Part shown: positions 27,158 to 36,085 of the stretch, one piece after another
How positions within the stretch are numbered: the first letter of the stretch is position 1
Layout of the letters: each line of letters opens with the position of its first letter
Assembly (NCBI RefSeq): GCF_001968825.1
Contig: NZ_MIEU01000011.1
Coordinates: 1 to 64,000 of the forward strand
DNA length: 64,000 nt
From: Tersicoccus sp. Bi-70
GTDB taxonomy: Bacteria > Actinomycetota > Actinomycetes > Actinomycetales > Micrococcaceae
Direction of reading: 5' to 3'
Program-made: the position numbers and the translations under genes
Notes under the pieces: model-generated
What the model was told of the DNA's origin: nothing
What the model saw: only the letters and a program-made list of their open reading frames with translations
The model's database searches: none

Positions 27158-28582
27158 CTACCCGTTGATCACCTGCGGGTTGCCCAGGGCCTTGAGGCCC
27201 TCGACGCCGAACTCGAGCCCGTAACCGGACTGCTTGGCGCCGCCGAACGGGACGAGCGGGTTCACCTCGCCGTGCTTGTTGATCCACACCGTGCCGGCCT
27301 CGATCCGGCCGGCCACCTCGCGGGCGGCAGCGGGATCGGCCGACCACACCGAGGCGCCGAGCCCGACGTCGAGCCCGTTCGCCATGGCCACGGCCTCGTC
27401 GACGTCGGCGTACTTGACGATCGGCAGCGCCGGGCCGAACTGCTCCGTCGTGACGAGCGGGTTGTCGTTGTCCAGGTCCGCCACCAGGGTGGTCGGGTAG
27501 AAGTAGCCGGCCTGCCCGGCCTCCGGCTCCCCGCCGACGAGCACCCGGCCACCGCCGTCCTTCGCCGCCTGCACGAGGCCCGCCACGATGTCGTACTGCG
27601 CCTTGTTCTGCAGCGGGCCGAGCACGTTCTGCTCGTCCAGGCCGTGGCCCATCGGCATCTGCTTCGCGACCTCGGTCAGCGCGGTGCACACGTCGTCGTA
27701 GATGTCCTCGTGCACGTAGAGCCGCTTCAGTGCCGCGCAGGTCTGGCCGGTGTTGATGAAGGCGCCCCAGAACAGGCCCTCGGCAATGGCCTCCGGGTCC
27801 GCGTCCGGCAGCACGATGCCGGCGTCGTTGCCACCGAGCTCGAGGGTCAGCCGCTTCACGGTGTCCGCGGAGGACCGGATAATGGCCTTGCCGGTGGCCG
27901 TCGAGCCGGTGAACATCACCTTGTCGATGCCGGGGTGGGACGCCAGGGCCTCGCCGACCTCGCGGCCCCCGGAGACGACGGTGAGCACGTCGTCCGGCAG
28001 CGCCTCGTTGATCACGGCGGCGAGGGCGAGGACGCTCAGCGGCGTGTACTCGCTGGGCTTGACGACGACGGTGTTGCCCATCCGCAGGGCGGGGGCTATC
28101 TGCCAGACGGTGATCATCATCGGCCAGTTCCACGGGCCGATCGCGCCGACGACGCCGAGCGGCCGGTAGTGCAGCTCCGCCCGGGCGTCGCCGTCCTCCA
28201 CGAGCACCTCGGGGGCGAGCTCGAGTCCGGCCGTGGTCCGCAGCCAGGCCGCGCAGGCGCCGACCTCGAACCGCGCGTTGGGCCCGTTCAGCGGCTTGCC
28301 CTGCTCACGGGAGAGCAGTTCGGCGAGCGCCTCGGCGGAGGCCTCGACGGCGTCGGCGGCTCGGTTGAGGTAGTCGCTGCGCTCGGGGTGGGACAGCGCC
28401 GCCCACCCCCGCTGGGCGGCGCGGGCGGCCGTGACGGCGGCGTCGAGATCCGCGGCGGTCCGCTCGGGCGCCCGGCCGACCTCCTCCCCGGTCGCTGGGT
28501 CGGTGATCGTCCGGCCGGCGTCGTCGGTGACGGCGGCGAGCAGGTCGGCAGCGGTGGAGAACGCGGTGGTGGTGCTGGTCAT
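27158..28582 (-). CDS. NAD(P)-dependent aldehyde dehydrogenase
   Basis: This 474-residue enzyme of the ALDH superfamily oxidises aldehydes to acids. The catalytic cysteine is Cys282 in FINTGQTCAALKR, with the general base Glu in LTLELGGND, IGPWNWPMMI for cofactor binding, and GTVWINKHGEVNPLVPFGG near the end. AGGAGGA precedes the ATG. It follows an amino-acid/amine permease and a FeaR-like regulator and faces a copper amine oxidase across the regulator genes. It most plausibly oxidises the aldehyde made by that oxidase (a phenylacetaldehyde-dehydrogenase-like role), which is inference from context. Confidence 0.9.
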   Translation of the reverse strand: MTSTTTAFSTAADLLAAVTDDAGRTITDPATGEEVGRAPERTAADLDAAVTAARAAQRGWAALSHPERSDYLNRAADAVEASAEALAELLSREQGKPLNGPNARFEVGACAAWLRTTAGLELAPEVLVEDGDARAELHYRPLGVVGAIGPWNWPMMITVWQIAPALRMGNTVVVKPSEYTPLSVLALAAVINEALPDDVLTVVSGGREVGEALASHPGIDKVMFTGSTATGKAIIRSSADTVKRLTLELGGNDAGIVLPDADPEAIAEGLFWGAFINTGQTCAALKRLYVHEDIYDDVCTALTEVAKQMPMGHGLDEQNVLGPLQNKAQYDIVAGLVQAAKDGGGRVLVGGEPEAGQAGYFYPTTLVADLDNDNPLVTTEQFGPALPIVKYADVDEAVAMANGLDVGLGASVWSADPAAAREVAGRIEAGTVWINKHGEVNPLVPFGGAKQSGYGLEFGVEGLKALGNPQVING

Positions 28583-28649
28583 GGGATCCTCCTGGGATCG
28601 GCGAGACGGGAGTCGGGATGTCGGACGAGGAGACGAAGAGAACTGCGGG

Positions 28650-30170
28650 TCAGACGCGATCGGGCGCCGGGACGACGGGTGAGACGGAGGTGTCGTCATC
28701 GAGCGTGCCGCCCCGGCCGATGCCGGCGTAGACGGACGGTCGGGTGGTGCGCAGGCGCCACGCCCACGCCACGCCGACGATGCCGGGCACGATGACGAGG
28801 GCGGGCAGCAGCCAGCCGAGCACCGCGTCGCCCTGCGCCCCGATGAGCACGGTGAAGTTGGCGACGATCAGGGCGAACACGATGGTCAGGCAGACGGCGC
28901 CGATGATCGGGGCCACGCTGCGGGTCCACAGGCCGTACCACGTGGGGTGGCGGCGGAAGTAGCCGACGACGGCGATCGACGTGACCGCCATCAGCAGCAC
29001 GAGGCCGAACGCGCCCATGTTGGTCAGCCAGGTGAACAGTGTCAGCACGGGGTACAGGGGACCGAGCTCGCTGCCGGCACCGGCGACGGCGAACACGATC
29101 AGGACCACGAGGGCGAGCACGGACTGGGCCACCGAGCCGGCGACGGGGGCCTGGGTGCGGGGGTTGGTCCGCGAGAGAGCGCGCGGCAGGACGCCCTCCC
29201 GCGCCATCGAGAAGAAGTAGCGCGCCACGACATTGTGGAAGGCCACGAGGGCGGCGAACAGGCTGGTCACGAAGAGGACGTTGGCGATGTCGACCGCCCA
29301 GACCGGCAGGTACTGGCCGAGGAAGACGAACACGAGGCCCGGACCCTGTTCAGCCGACTGCGCGACGACGTTGCTCGGGCCCTCCCCGACCGTCATCGCC
29401 CACGCCGACACGGCGTAGAACAGGGCGATGACGACGATGGCGATGGTCGTGGCCCGGCGCGCGGTGTGCCGGGGATCCTTGACCTCCTCGTTGTAGATCG
29501 CGCCGGACTCGAAGCCCATGAACGCGGCGATGCTGAAGGACAGCACGGCGCCGACCCCCGTCGTGAACAGGGACGACGGCTCGAAGGACTGCAGGCTCAC
29601 GCCCTCGGGAGCGGCGCCGACGGCGATCAGGTCGTAGACCGTGACGACCACGAACTCGAGCGCCACGAGGGTGCCGAGCACCTTCGCCGAGAGGTCGACC
29701 TTGGTGATGCCGAGCAGCCCGACGACGACCCAGCCGGCCAGCGCGCAGCCCCACCAGGGCAGGTCCGCGCCGGTGAGGGACTGCAGCAGGGACGCGAGCG
29801 CGTAGCCGAACAGACCGTAGATGCCGATCTGCATCGTGTTGTAGGAGACCAGGGCCACCCAGGCGGAGCCGACACCGGCGGGCTTGCCGAGGCCGCGGGC
29901 GACGTAGGCGTAGAAGGCGCCGGCGTTGTGGATGTGCTGGCTCATCGCCGAGTAGCCGACCGAGAACACGATGAGCACGGCACCGAGGACGAGGAAGGAG
30001 AGGGGCACCCCGAGCACGGAGGTGACCGCGAAGTTGCTGGTGACGCCGCCGGCGACGACGGTGAGCGGCGCGGAGGCCGCGATGATCATGAACACCAGGG
30101 CCGGGACGCCGAGACGCCGGGTGCCCAGCTGCGCCTCCTGGACCGGGGCGGGGGTGCGGACGTCCGTCAT
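28650..30170 (-). CDS. APC superfamily amino-acid/amine permease
   Basis: This 506-residue protein has about 12 helices. It begins LGVPALVFMIIAASAPLTVV and has the FMGFESGAIYNEEVKDP motif in helix 6, both typical of actinobacterial APC uptake permeases. It lies between the FeaR-like regulator and the aldehyde dehydrogenase in one minus-strand unit, so an amine or aromatic amino acid is a likely cargo. The Shine-Dalgarno sequence is weak (GCGGGTCACC). Confidence 0.85.
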   Translation of the reverse strand: MTDVRTPAPVQEAQLGTRRLGVPALVFMIIAASAPLTVVAGGVTSNFAVTSVLGVPLSFLVLGAVLIVFSVGYSAMSQHIHNAGAFYAYVARGLGKPAGVGSAWVALVSYNTMQIGIYGLFGYALASLLQSLTGADLPWWGCALAGWVVVGLLGITKVDLSAKVLGTLVALEFVVVTVYDLIAVGAAPEGVSLQSFEPSSLFTTGVGAVLSFSIAAFMGFESGAIYNEEVKDPRHTARRATTIAIVVIALFYAVSAWAMTVGEGPSNVVAQSAEQGPGLVFVFLGQYLPVWAVDIANVLFVTSLFAALVAFHNVVARYFFSMAREGVLPRALSRTNPRTQAPVAGSVAQSVLALVVLIVFAVAGAGSELGPLYPVLTLFTWLTNMGAFGLVLLMAVTSIAVVGYFRRHPTWYGLWTRSVAPIIGAVCLTIVFALIVANFTVLIGAQGDAVLGWLLPALVIVPGIVGVAWAWRLRTTRPSVYAGIGRGGTLDDDTSVSPVVPAPDRV

Positions 30171-30305
30171 GGTGACCCGCTTTCTGCGTCCGGGAACGGC
30201 CGGACACGGTGAGATCGTGAGGTGTCTCACTCTTCCGCGAGGGGCGGGTGCCGGTCTTGACGTTCCGGGCACGGGTGTTGACGAAACGCGCCGGTTCGGC
30301 CGCTC

Positions 30306-31283
30306 TCAGCCGGTCAGCGCGGGCGTGGCGACCGCCGTGGAACGAGGCTGGCCGTCGGCATCGCGCCGGTACTGGGCGGGCGAGACGCCGTAGGCCGTGC
30401 GGAACAGGCGGCTGAAGTGGGACGCGTCCGGCAGTCCCCAGCGGCCGCCGATCACGCCGACCGGCACGTCCGCGTGCAATGGGTCCACGAGGTCGCGGCG
30501 GCAGCGCTCGAGCCGCCGCTCCCGGATCCAGCCGGCCACGGTGTGCCCGGTCGCGGCGAACTGCTTGTGCAGGGTGCGGGTGGAGATGAAGTGGGCCGCG
30601 GCGACGGTCCCGGGGTCCAGGGCCGGATCCGGCAGGTGTACGTCGATGTAGTGCTGGATGCGGCGGACCGCCCGAGCGTTGTCGTCCAGGCCCTGACCGG
30701 CCCGTGAGTAGAACTCGTCGGTCAGCACGGTACCGACGAGGTCGACGACGTTGAGCGCGAGCCGCTGCCCCACCGGCCCCTCCAGCTCGGGCAGCATGGC
30801 GGCGATCTGGTTGAGGAAGGGGGCGACCGCCCGGCCGAGCCGCTGCCCCGCGTCCATCCGCACCGCGGTGACCTGCCGGACGTCCTCGGCGGCCAAGCCG
30901 AGCAGCTTGTGCGGGAACATCAGCACGAGCGTCTCGAAGTCGCCGTCGAACGTGAGGGTGTAGGGCCGCTCGGTGTCGTAGATGGCCAGGTCGCCGGGCC
31001 GCAGCACCGTCTCGCGGCCGTCCTGCAGCAGGAGCCCGTGTCCGCTCAGCTGGAGATTGAGCTTGTAGTTCGCCGCGGGTGCGGACGCGACCAGACCCGG
31101 GGTGCGCCGCACCGTGTGCGGGCCGGCCTCGACACGCATGAGCCCGACGTCGCGCAGCACCTGACCGCCGAGCCGCCCCGAGAAGGGGCCGGGCCGCACG
31201 GGGTCGGTCTCCAGCGGGACGAACGAGGACGAGACGAGGGAACGCCAGGCGGCGAAGGAGTCGGCGTGCTGGATCTCGTACAT
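30306..31283 (-). CDS. AraC family regulator, FeaR-like
   Basis: This 325-residue regulator has an N-terminal AraC-binding-like domain (about 10-190, with GDLAIYDTERPYTLTFDGDF) and a C-terminal pair of HTH motifs (about 215-310, ending GLPDASHFSRLFRTAYGVSP). This arrangement is that of FeaR, which activates amine oxidase and phenylacetaldehyde dehydrogenase genes in response to aromatic amines in enterobacteria. The link here comes from domain layout and the adjacent permease, ALDH and amine oxidase. Confidence 0.87.
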   Translation of the reverse strand: MYEIQHADSFAAWRSLVSSSFVPLETDPVRPGPFSGRLGGQVLRDVGLMRVEAGPHTVRRTPGLVASAPAANYKLNLQLSGHGLLLQDGRETVLRPGDLAIYDTERPYTLTFDGDFETLVLMFPHKLLGLAAEDVRQVTAVRMDAGQRLGRAVAPFLNQIAAMLPELEGPVGQRLALNVVDLVGTVLTDEFYSRAGQGLDDNARAVRRIQHYIDVHLPDPALDPGTVAAAHFISTRTLHKQFAATGHTVAGWIRERRLERCRRDLVDPLHADVPVGVIGGRWGLPDASHFSRLFRTAYGVSPAQYRRDADGQPRSTAVATPALTG

Positions 31284-31491
31284 GGGCCACTTCCGGACGG
31301 GTGGGCACTGTCGGCGGCGCGGGATCGAGGGCGGTGGAGCGCCGTGCGACCACCGTACGCCGCGCTCACGCCCGTGTCACGGGTTTTTCTCCAACCGGCG
31401 ATAAACCTGTGGCCCGGCTCAGGAGGCGAGCAGGGCATCCAGCTGGGACGACGGATCGTCCACCTCGGAACCGTGGGCGGTCCGGAACCGG

Positions 31492-32094
31492 TCAGTCCGA
31501 CCCTGTCAGCGCGTCGAGCAGCGCGTCCAGCTGCTCCGGCAGCGGGGTGGTCGGGGCGCTGCCGGCCAGCACGGCGCTGATCTGGGCGCCGAGCAGGAAG
31601 TTCAGCAGGGCCTCGGCGTCGGTGGCCGCATCCCGGGCGCCGACGCCCTGCCCGCCGCCCCGGTCGGCGCGCGCCACCGTCAGCCAGCCGGCGATCCAGC
31701 CGCGCCACTGCTCCATGGCGGTGGCGTTGACGCGGGCCTGGGCCTCGTCGTGCACCGCGCTCTGCCAGAACGGGATGACGACGCGGGCCTCGTCGAGCCG
31801 CTCCTCGTCCAGCGGCAGCACCTCGAGGGCGAAGGCGCGCAGGGCGTCGAGCCCGTCCAGACCCCGCGTGGTGGCGGCCACGCGCTCATTGGTGCGCGCG
31901 AAGACGTACCGGTAGGTCGCCTCGACGAGGTGGGACTTGGTGGGGAAGTAGGGCTTGAGCGCGCCGTTGGCGAAGCCCGCCGCGGTGGCCACCTCCCGCA
32001 GCGTCGCCCGCTCCAGTCCACGGCGGGCGATGATCCGCCAGGTCGCCTCGACCAGGTGGGTCCGTCGCGCGTCGTGGTCGACCACCTTGGGCAT
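31492..32094 (-). CDS. TetR family regulator (BetI-like)
   Basis: This 200-residue regulator has HTH at about 10-55 ([20 protein letters not shown] then [17 protein letters not shown]) and a C-terminal helical domain of the BetI type. GAGGGAGGGG lies just before the ATG. It is transcribed away from the copper amine oxidase with a 150-nt shared control region, so it probably controls that gene as well as itself. Confidence 0.88.
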   Translation of the reverse strand: MPKVVDHDARRTHLVEATWRIIARRGLERATLREVATAAGFANGALKPYFPTKSHLVEATYRYVFARTNERVAATTRGLDGLDALRAFALEVLPLDEERLDEARVVIPFWQSAVHDEAQARVNATAMEQWRGWIAGWLTVARADRGGGQGVGARDAATDAEALLNFLLGAQISAVLAGSAPTTPLPEQLDALLDALTGSD

Positions 32095-32174
32095 CGGTCC
32101 CCTCCCTCGTCAGCCTCGCCGGTGCTGTCGAATCTACGCGACCCCTTGCGCAGGGCCGGACCGGCTCTTTATTC

Positions 32175-32188
32175 TCTACAACCATAGA
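32175..32188. promoter_or_regulatory. A/T-rich dyad TCTA-N6-TAGA, candidate operator/promoter
   Basis: The dyad TCTA and TAGA, 6 nt apart, lies in an isolated A/T-rich patch (32168-32196, including a seven-A run) between the divergent TetR and amine oxidase genes. Such a patch in this genome is likely to hold promoter elements, and the dyad is a plausible TetR site. Confidence 0.4.
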
Positions 32189-32245
32189 AAAAAACATGCG
32201 GCGTGGATCACACCGGCCGTGTTCCCTCTCGACGAAGGCCGCCCC

Positions 32246-34189
32246 ATGACCGAGACCCGCCCGACCGCCACCGCCGCCCCGACCTCCGCCGACGGCCGGC
32301 ACCGGCTGATCAGCACCGAGGAGATCACCCGCGCCCGGGAGATCCTCGCGGACGCCGGGCATCTGCCCGGATCCGTCCGCGTCGCCTACCTGGGCCTCAT
32401 CGATCCCCCGCGCGGCGACTCCCCGTCGGCGGACGACGGCGCCGCCGACCGCCGGTTCCGTGTGTTCCTCCTGGACACCGAGGGCGCCGCGCCGAAGGAC
32501 GTCCGCCTCTCCGTCACCCGCGGCACCGTCGACGAGGTGATCGAGCTGGACACCGCCGTCACCGGCGAACTGCCCGTGCTCGAGGAGGAGTTCGAGGTCG
32601 TCGAGCAGATCCTGTCGACCCACCCGGACTGGCTGGCTGCCCTGGGCAAGCGCGGGCTCGACGTCGCGCAGGTCCGCGTGGCCCCGCTCTCGGCCGGCGT
32701 CTTCGAGTACCCGGAGGAGAAGGGGCGACGGATCCTGCGCGGCCTCGCCTTCGTCCAGCACCACGAGACGGACTCCGCGTGGGCCCACCCCGTCGACGGG
32801 CTGGTGGCCTACGTCGACGTCGCGGCGAAGACCGTCGATCAGGTGCTCGACTTCGGCGTCGTCCCGGTGCCCGCCGAGCACGGCAACTACACCGACCCGG
32901 AGCTGACCGGGCCGCTGCGCACCACCCAGAAGCCCATCGAGATCACCCAGCCGGAGGGGCCGAGCTTCACCGTCACCGACGGTAACCACGTCGAGTGGGA
33001 GAAGTGGAGCCTGGACATCGGCTTCGACGTGCGCGAGGGCATCGTCCTGCACGACATCGGCTTCCGCGACGGGGACCGCGTCCGGTCGATCCTGCGGCGT
33101 GCGTCCATCGCCGAGATGGTGGTGCCCTACGGCGACCCCGCGCCCACCCGCTCGTGGCAGAACTACTTCGACACCGGCGAGTATCTGGTCGGCCAGTTCG
33201 CCAACTCCCTGGAACTCGGCTGCGACTGCCTCGGCGAGATCCACTACCTCTCCCCCGTCGTCGCCGGCGCGGACGGGCGGCCGCGGGAGATCCGCAACGG
33301 CATCTGCCTGCACGAGGAGGACGCCTCGATCCTCGCCAAGCACACCGACCTGTGGAGCGGCATCGCCTACACGCGGCGCAACCGGCGTCTGGTGATCTCC
33401 TTCTTCACCACGGTCGGCAACTACGACTACGGGTTCTACTGGTACCTCTACCTGGACGGCACCATCGAGTTCGAGGCCAAGGCCACCGGCGTGGTCTTCA
33501 CCAGCGCCTACCCGGGCGACGGCTATCCCTACGCCTCCGAGATGGCGCCGGGCCTGGGCGCTCCGTTCCACCAGCACCTGTTCGGGGCGCGGCTGGACTT
33601 CGCGCTCGACGACGGACCGAGCCGGGTCGAGGAGGAGGACGCCGTGCGCGTGCCCACCGGGCCGGACAACCTGCGCGGCAACGCCTTCACCCGCAAGCGC
33701 ACCGTGCTGGCCCGCGAGTCCGAGGCAGCGCGGGATGCGGCGCCCGGCGTCGGCCGGTCCTGGGTGGTCACCAACCCGCAGTCGCGCAACCGGCTGGGCG
33801 AGCCCGTCGGCTACAAACTGCACGCGGAGGGCAATCCGACGCTGCTGGCCGACGACGACTCGTCCATCAGCCGGCGCGCGGCGTTCACGACGAAGGCTCT
33901 GTGGGTCACCCGGTACGACGAGGACCAGCACTACCCCACCGGCGACTTCGTCAACCAGCACGCCGGCGGTGGCGGCATCCCGGAGTGGATCGAGGCGGAC
34001 CGGGACATCGACACGCAGGACGTCGTCGTCTGGCACACCTTCGGGCTCACCCACTTCCCGCGCGTGGAGGACTGGCCGATCATGCCCGTGGACACCGTCG
34101 GGTTCCGGCTCCGGCCCGAGGGGTTCTTCGACCGGTCCCCGGTGCTCGACGTGCCGGCGCCCTCCTCCGGCGGCCACTGCCACCGATGA
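32246..34189 (+). CDS. copper-containing primary-amine oxidase
   Basis: This 647-residue quinoprotein oxidises primary amines to aldehydes, releasing ammonia and hydrogen peroxide. The cofactor-forming motif T-x-x-N-Y-D-Y is present as TVGNYDY with Tyr393 predicted to become topaquinone. The catalytic-base region is [20 protein letters not shown]. Copper histidines are in [11 protein letters not shown] and [18 protein letters not shown]. No signal peptide is seen, so the enzyme is cytoplasmic like those of Arthrobacter. GAAGG precedes the ATG at 32246. Its aldehyde product could be handled by the ALDH at 27158. Confidence 0.95.
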   Translation: MTETRPTATAAPTSADGRHRLISTEEITRAREILADAGHLPGSVRVAYLGLIDPPRGDSPSADDGAADRRFRVFLLDTEGAAPKDVRLSVTRGTVDEVIELDTAVTGELPVLEEEFEVVEQILSTHPDWLAALGKRGLDVAQVRVAPLSAGVFEYPEEKGRRILRGLAFVQHHETDSAWAHPVDGLVAYVDVAAKTVDQVLDFGVVPVPAEHGNYTDPELTGPLRTTQKPIEITQPEGPSFTVTDGNHVEWEKWSLDIGFDVREGIVLHDIGFRDGDRVRSILRRASIAEMVVPYGDPAPTRSWQNYFDTGEYLVGQFANSLELGCDCLGEIHYLSPVVAGADGRPREIRNGICLHEEDASILAKHTDLWSGIAYTRRNRRLVISFFTTVGNYDYGFYWYLYLDGTIEFEAKATGVVFTSAYPGDGYPYASEMAPGLGAPFHQHLFGARLDFALDDGPSRVEEEDAVRVPTGPDNLRGNAFTRKRTVLARESEAARDAAPGVGRSWVVTNPQSRNRLGEPVGYKLHAEGNPTLLADDDSSISRRAAFTTKALWVTRYDEDQHYPTGDFVNQHAGGGGIPEWIEADRDIDTQDVVVWHTFGLTHFPRVEDWPIMPVDTVGFRLRPEGFFDRSPVLDVPAPSSGGHCHR

Positions 34190-34746
34190 CGGCCTCGGCG
34201 GTGGCCGTCACCTCCGTGCCCGCCGCGCCGGGTGCGTCTCAGCCGTGGCGTGAGTCCGCCGGTTCCGCCCGAACGCCCCGGTCTCTTCCGGCGGACTCAG
34301 GGGAGAACCGACGGATTCACGACGGGGGCGGCCGACGGGCCTCCGTCTCCGGGCTCGCGGCCCTGCTGCGGCGGGGTGCGGTCGGGCTGGCGGCGCTCGG
34401 CGTCCTCGCGCACGCCGCGCTGCTGGCGGCGGGCGGGCACGCGCCCGTTGTCGCCGTCGTGCTCGCCCTGATGACGCTCGGGTGTGCGCGATGCGCCGCG
34501 ACGGCCTGGCGTTCGCCCGGCCCCCAAGCGCTCGGCACGGTGATCGGCATGAGCCTGGCGATGGCGGTGGCGTACGTCGTCCTCGCCCTCGGTCCCGTGC
34601 ACCTCGCCCACCACGGGGCGGCCGGAGGGGTATCGGGCACGCCCGCCGCTGTCGCGCTGCCCGGTTCCGCGGCCATGCTCGCGGTCGCCGCCCTCGACGT
34701 CGTCATCGCCTGGGTCGCCGCGCTCGCCCTGCGCGTCTCCCGCTGA
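34186..34746 (+). CDS. small membrane protein coupled to the amine oxidase, unknown function
   Basis: This 186-residue frame starts with an ATG overlapping the amine oxidase stop by 4 nt. From about residue 55 it reads as four membrane helices ([77 protein letters not shown]). The first 45 residues include the translated 73-bp palindrome at 34249-34321, kept in frame. No family was recognised. A start inside or after the repeat cannot be excluded, although no good ATG or GTG was seen in frame there. Confidence 0.55.
   Translation: MTASAVAVTSVPAAPGASQPWRESAGSARTPRSLPADSGENRRIHDGGGRRASVSGLAALLRRGAVGLAALGVLAHAALLAAGGHAPVVAVVLALMTLGCARCAATAWRSPGPQALGTVIGMSLAMAVAYVVLALGPVHLAHHGAAGGVSGTPAAVALPGSAAMLAVAALDVVIAWVAALALRVSR
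34249..34321. repeat. 73-bp imperfect palindrome, copy 4, inside a reading frame
   Basis: It begins CGTGAGTCCGCCGGTTCCGC and ends AGAACCGACGGATTCACG, 73 nt as in the three copies near 27 kb. The outer 17 nt pair with two mismatches. It lies in the 5' part of the 34186-34746 frame. Confidence 0.85.
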
Positions 34747-34823
34747 CGGCGGCACCGACAGGTCCGTCCGCCACCGGTGGACGGGTGGGCCGGCACCGAC
34801 CCGCAGCGACGGGAACACCCGGA

Positions 34824-36056
34824 TCAGCGGACAGGCGCGGCGGCGTCCGATCGACGGGTTCCCAGCAGGTGGGGACCGAGGTCGGCGATGCTCGCGGCGC
34901 CCATCAGCTGCATCGTCACCTCGATCTCCCGGGCGAGCAGCTCGATCACCCGGTCCACCCCCGCCCGGCCACCGGCCATCAGGCCGTACAGGTAGGCGCG
35001 GCCGATCAGGGTGAAGTCCGCGCCGGCGCACAGGGCAGCGACGATGTCGGCGCCGGAGAGGATGCCGGAGTCGAGGATGATCTCGACGTCGTCGCCGGCC
35101 TCCGCGCGCACCGCCGGCAGTGCTTCGAGCGAGACGGGCGCCCGGTCGAGCTGCCGGCCGCCGTGGTTGGAGACGACGAGCCCGTCGGCCCCGGTGTCGA
35201 GCGCGCGCCGGGTGTCCTCGGGCGTGAGGATGCCCTTGACGAACAGCCGGCCCGGCCACACCGATCGGATCCAGCCGAGGTCGTCGAGGGAGAGGGTCGG
35301 ATCGAACATCGAGTTGATCAGGGACGGCAGGTCCTGGCTCGACCCGGACAGCGACGCGAAGGCGAGCGGCTCCGTCGTCAGGAAGTTGAACCACCAGGCC
35401 GGGCGGTACGACGCGTCGGCGATCGTCGCCAGCGACAGCCGCGGCGGGATGACCATGCCGTTCCGGGTGTCGCGCAGCCGCTGACCGGCGACGGGCGTGT
35501 CCACCGTGACGAGCAGGGTGTCGAACCCCGACGCCTGGGCGCGTTCGAGCAGGTCCAGGGACTTCTGCCGGTCCTTCCACAGGTAGAGCTGGAACCAGCG
35601 CCGGGCGCCCGGGGCGACCGCGGCCACCTGCTCCAGGGAACGGGTGCCCATCGTCGAGAGGGTGAACGGGATGCCGGCCGCCGCGGCGGCGCCCACCCCG
35701 GCGTCCTCCCCTTCCGCCTGCATGAACCGGGTGAAGCCGGTGGGCGCGATGCCGAACGGGAGCGCCGACGTCCGGCCCGCGATCGTGGTCGAGAGGTCCA
35801 CCGTCGCGGTCCCGTGCAGGATGCGCGGCAGCAGTTCGACGGCGTCGAAGGCCGCCCGGCTGCGCGCCAGGGTCAGCTCCCGCTGGGCGGCACCGTCGAC
35901 GTAGTCGAAGGCCGCCCGCGGTGTGCGGCGGCGGGCCATCCGGCGCAGATCGGGGACGTCGACGGTCTTCGCCAGCCGGGCCCGGCGATCCAGTCGGGGC
36001 GGCTCCACGCGCAGCAGCGGACGCAGTTCACGCAGGTTGGGCAGGTGGCGTTGCAC
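34824..36056 (-). CDS. FMN-dependent 2-hydroxyacid dehydrogenase/oxidase (lactate DH-like)
   Basis: This 410-residue TIM-barrel flavoprotein oxidises L-2-hydroxyacids such as lactate. It shows AFDYVDGAAQRELTLARSR and PFGIAPTGFTRFM, and the active-site motif SNHGGRQLDRAP with the catalytic His and substrate-binding Arg. The GTG start has GAGGAG 7 nt upstream. It precedes the second M20 gene's end by 30 nt on the other side and is transcribed after it, so the two may share a transcript. Confidence 0.9.
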   Translation of the reverse strand: MQRHLPNLRELRPLLRVEPPRLDRRARLAKTVDVPDLRRMARRRTPRAAFDYVDGAAQRELTLARSRAAFDAVELLPRILHGTATVDLSTTIAGRTSALPFGIAPTGFTRFMQAEGEDAGVGAAAAAGIPFTLSTMGTRSLEQVAAVAPGARRWFQLYLWKDRQKSLDLLERAQASGFDTLLVTVDTPVAGQRLRDTRNGMVIPPRLSLATIADASYRPAWWFNFLTTEPLAFASLSGSSQDLPSLINSMFDPTLSLDDLGWIRSVWPGRLFVKGILTPEDTRRALDTGADGLVVSNHGGRQLDRAPVSLEALPAVRAEAGDDVEIILDSGILSGADIVAALCAGADFTLIGRAYLYGLMAGGRAGVDRVIELLAREIEVTMQLMGAASIADLGPHLLGTRRSDAAAPVR

Positions 36057-36085
36057 GACGTTCTCCTCGGGTGGAACCGATGGGC

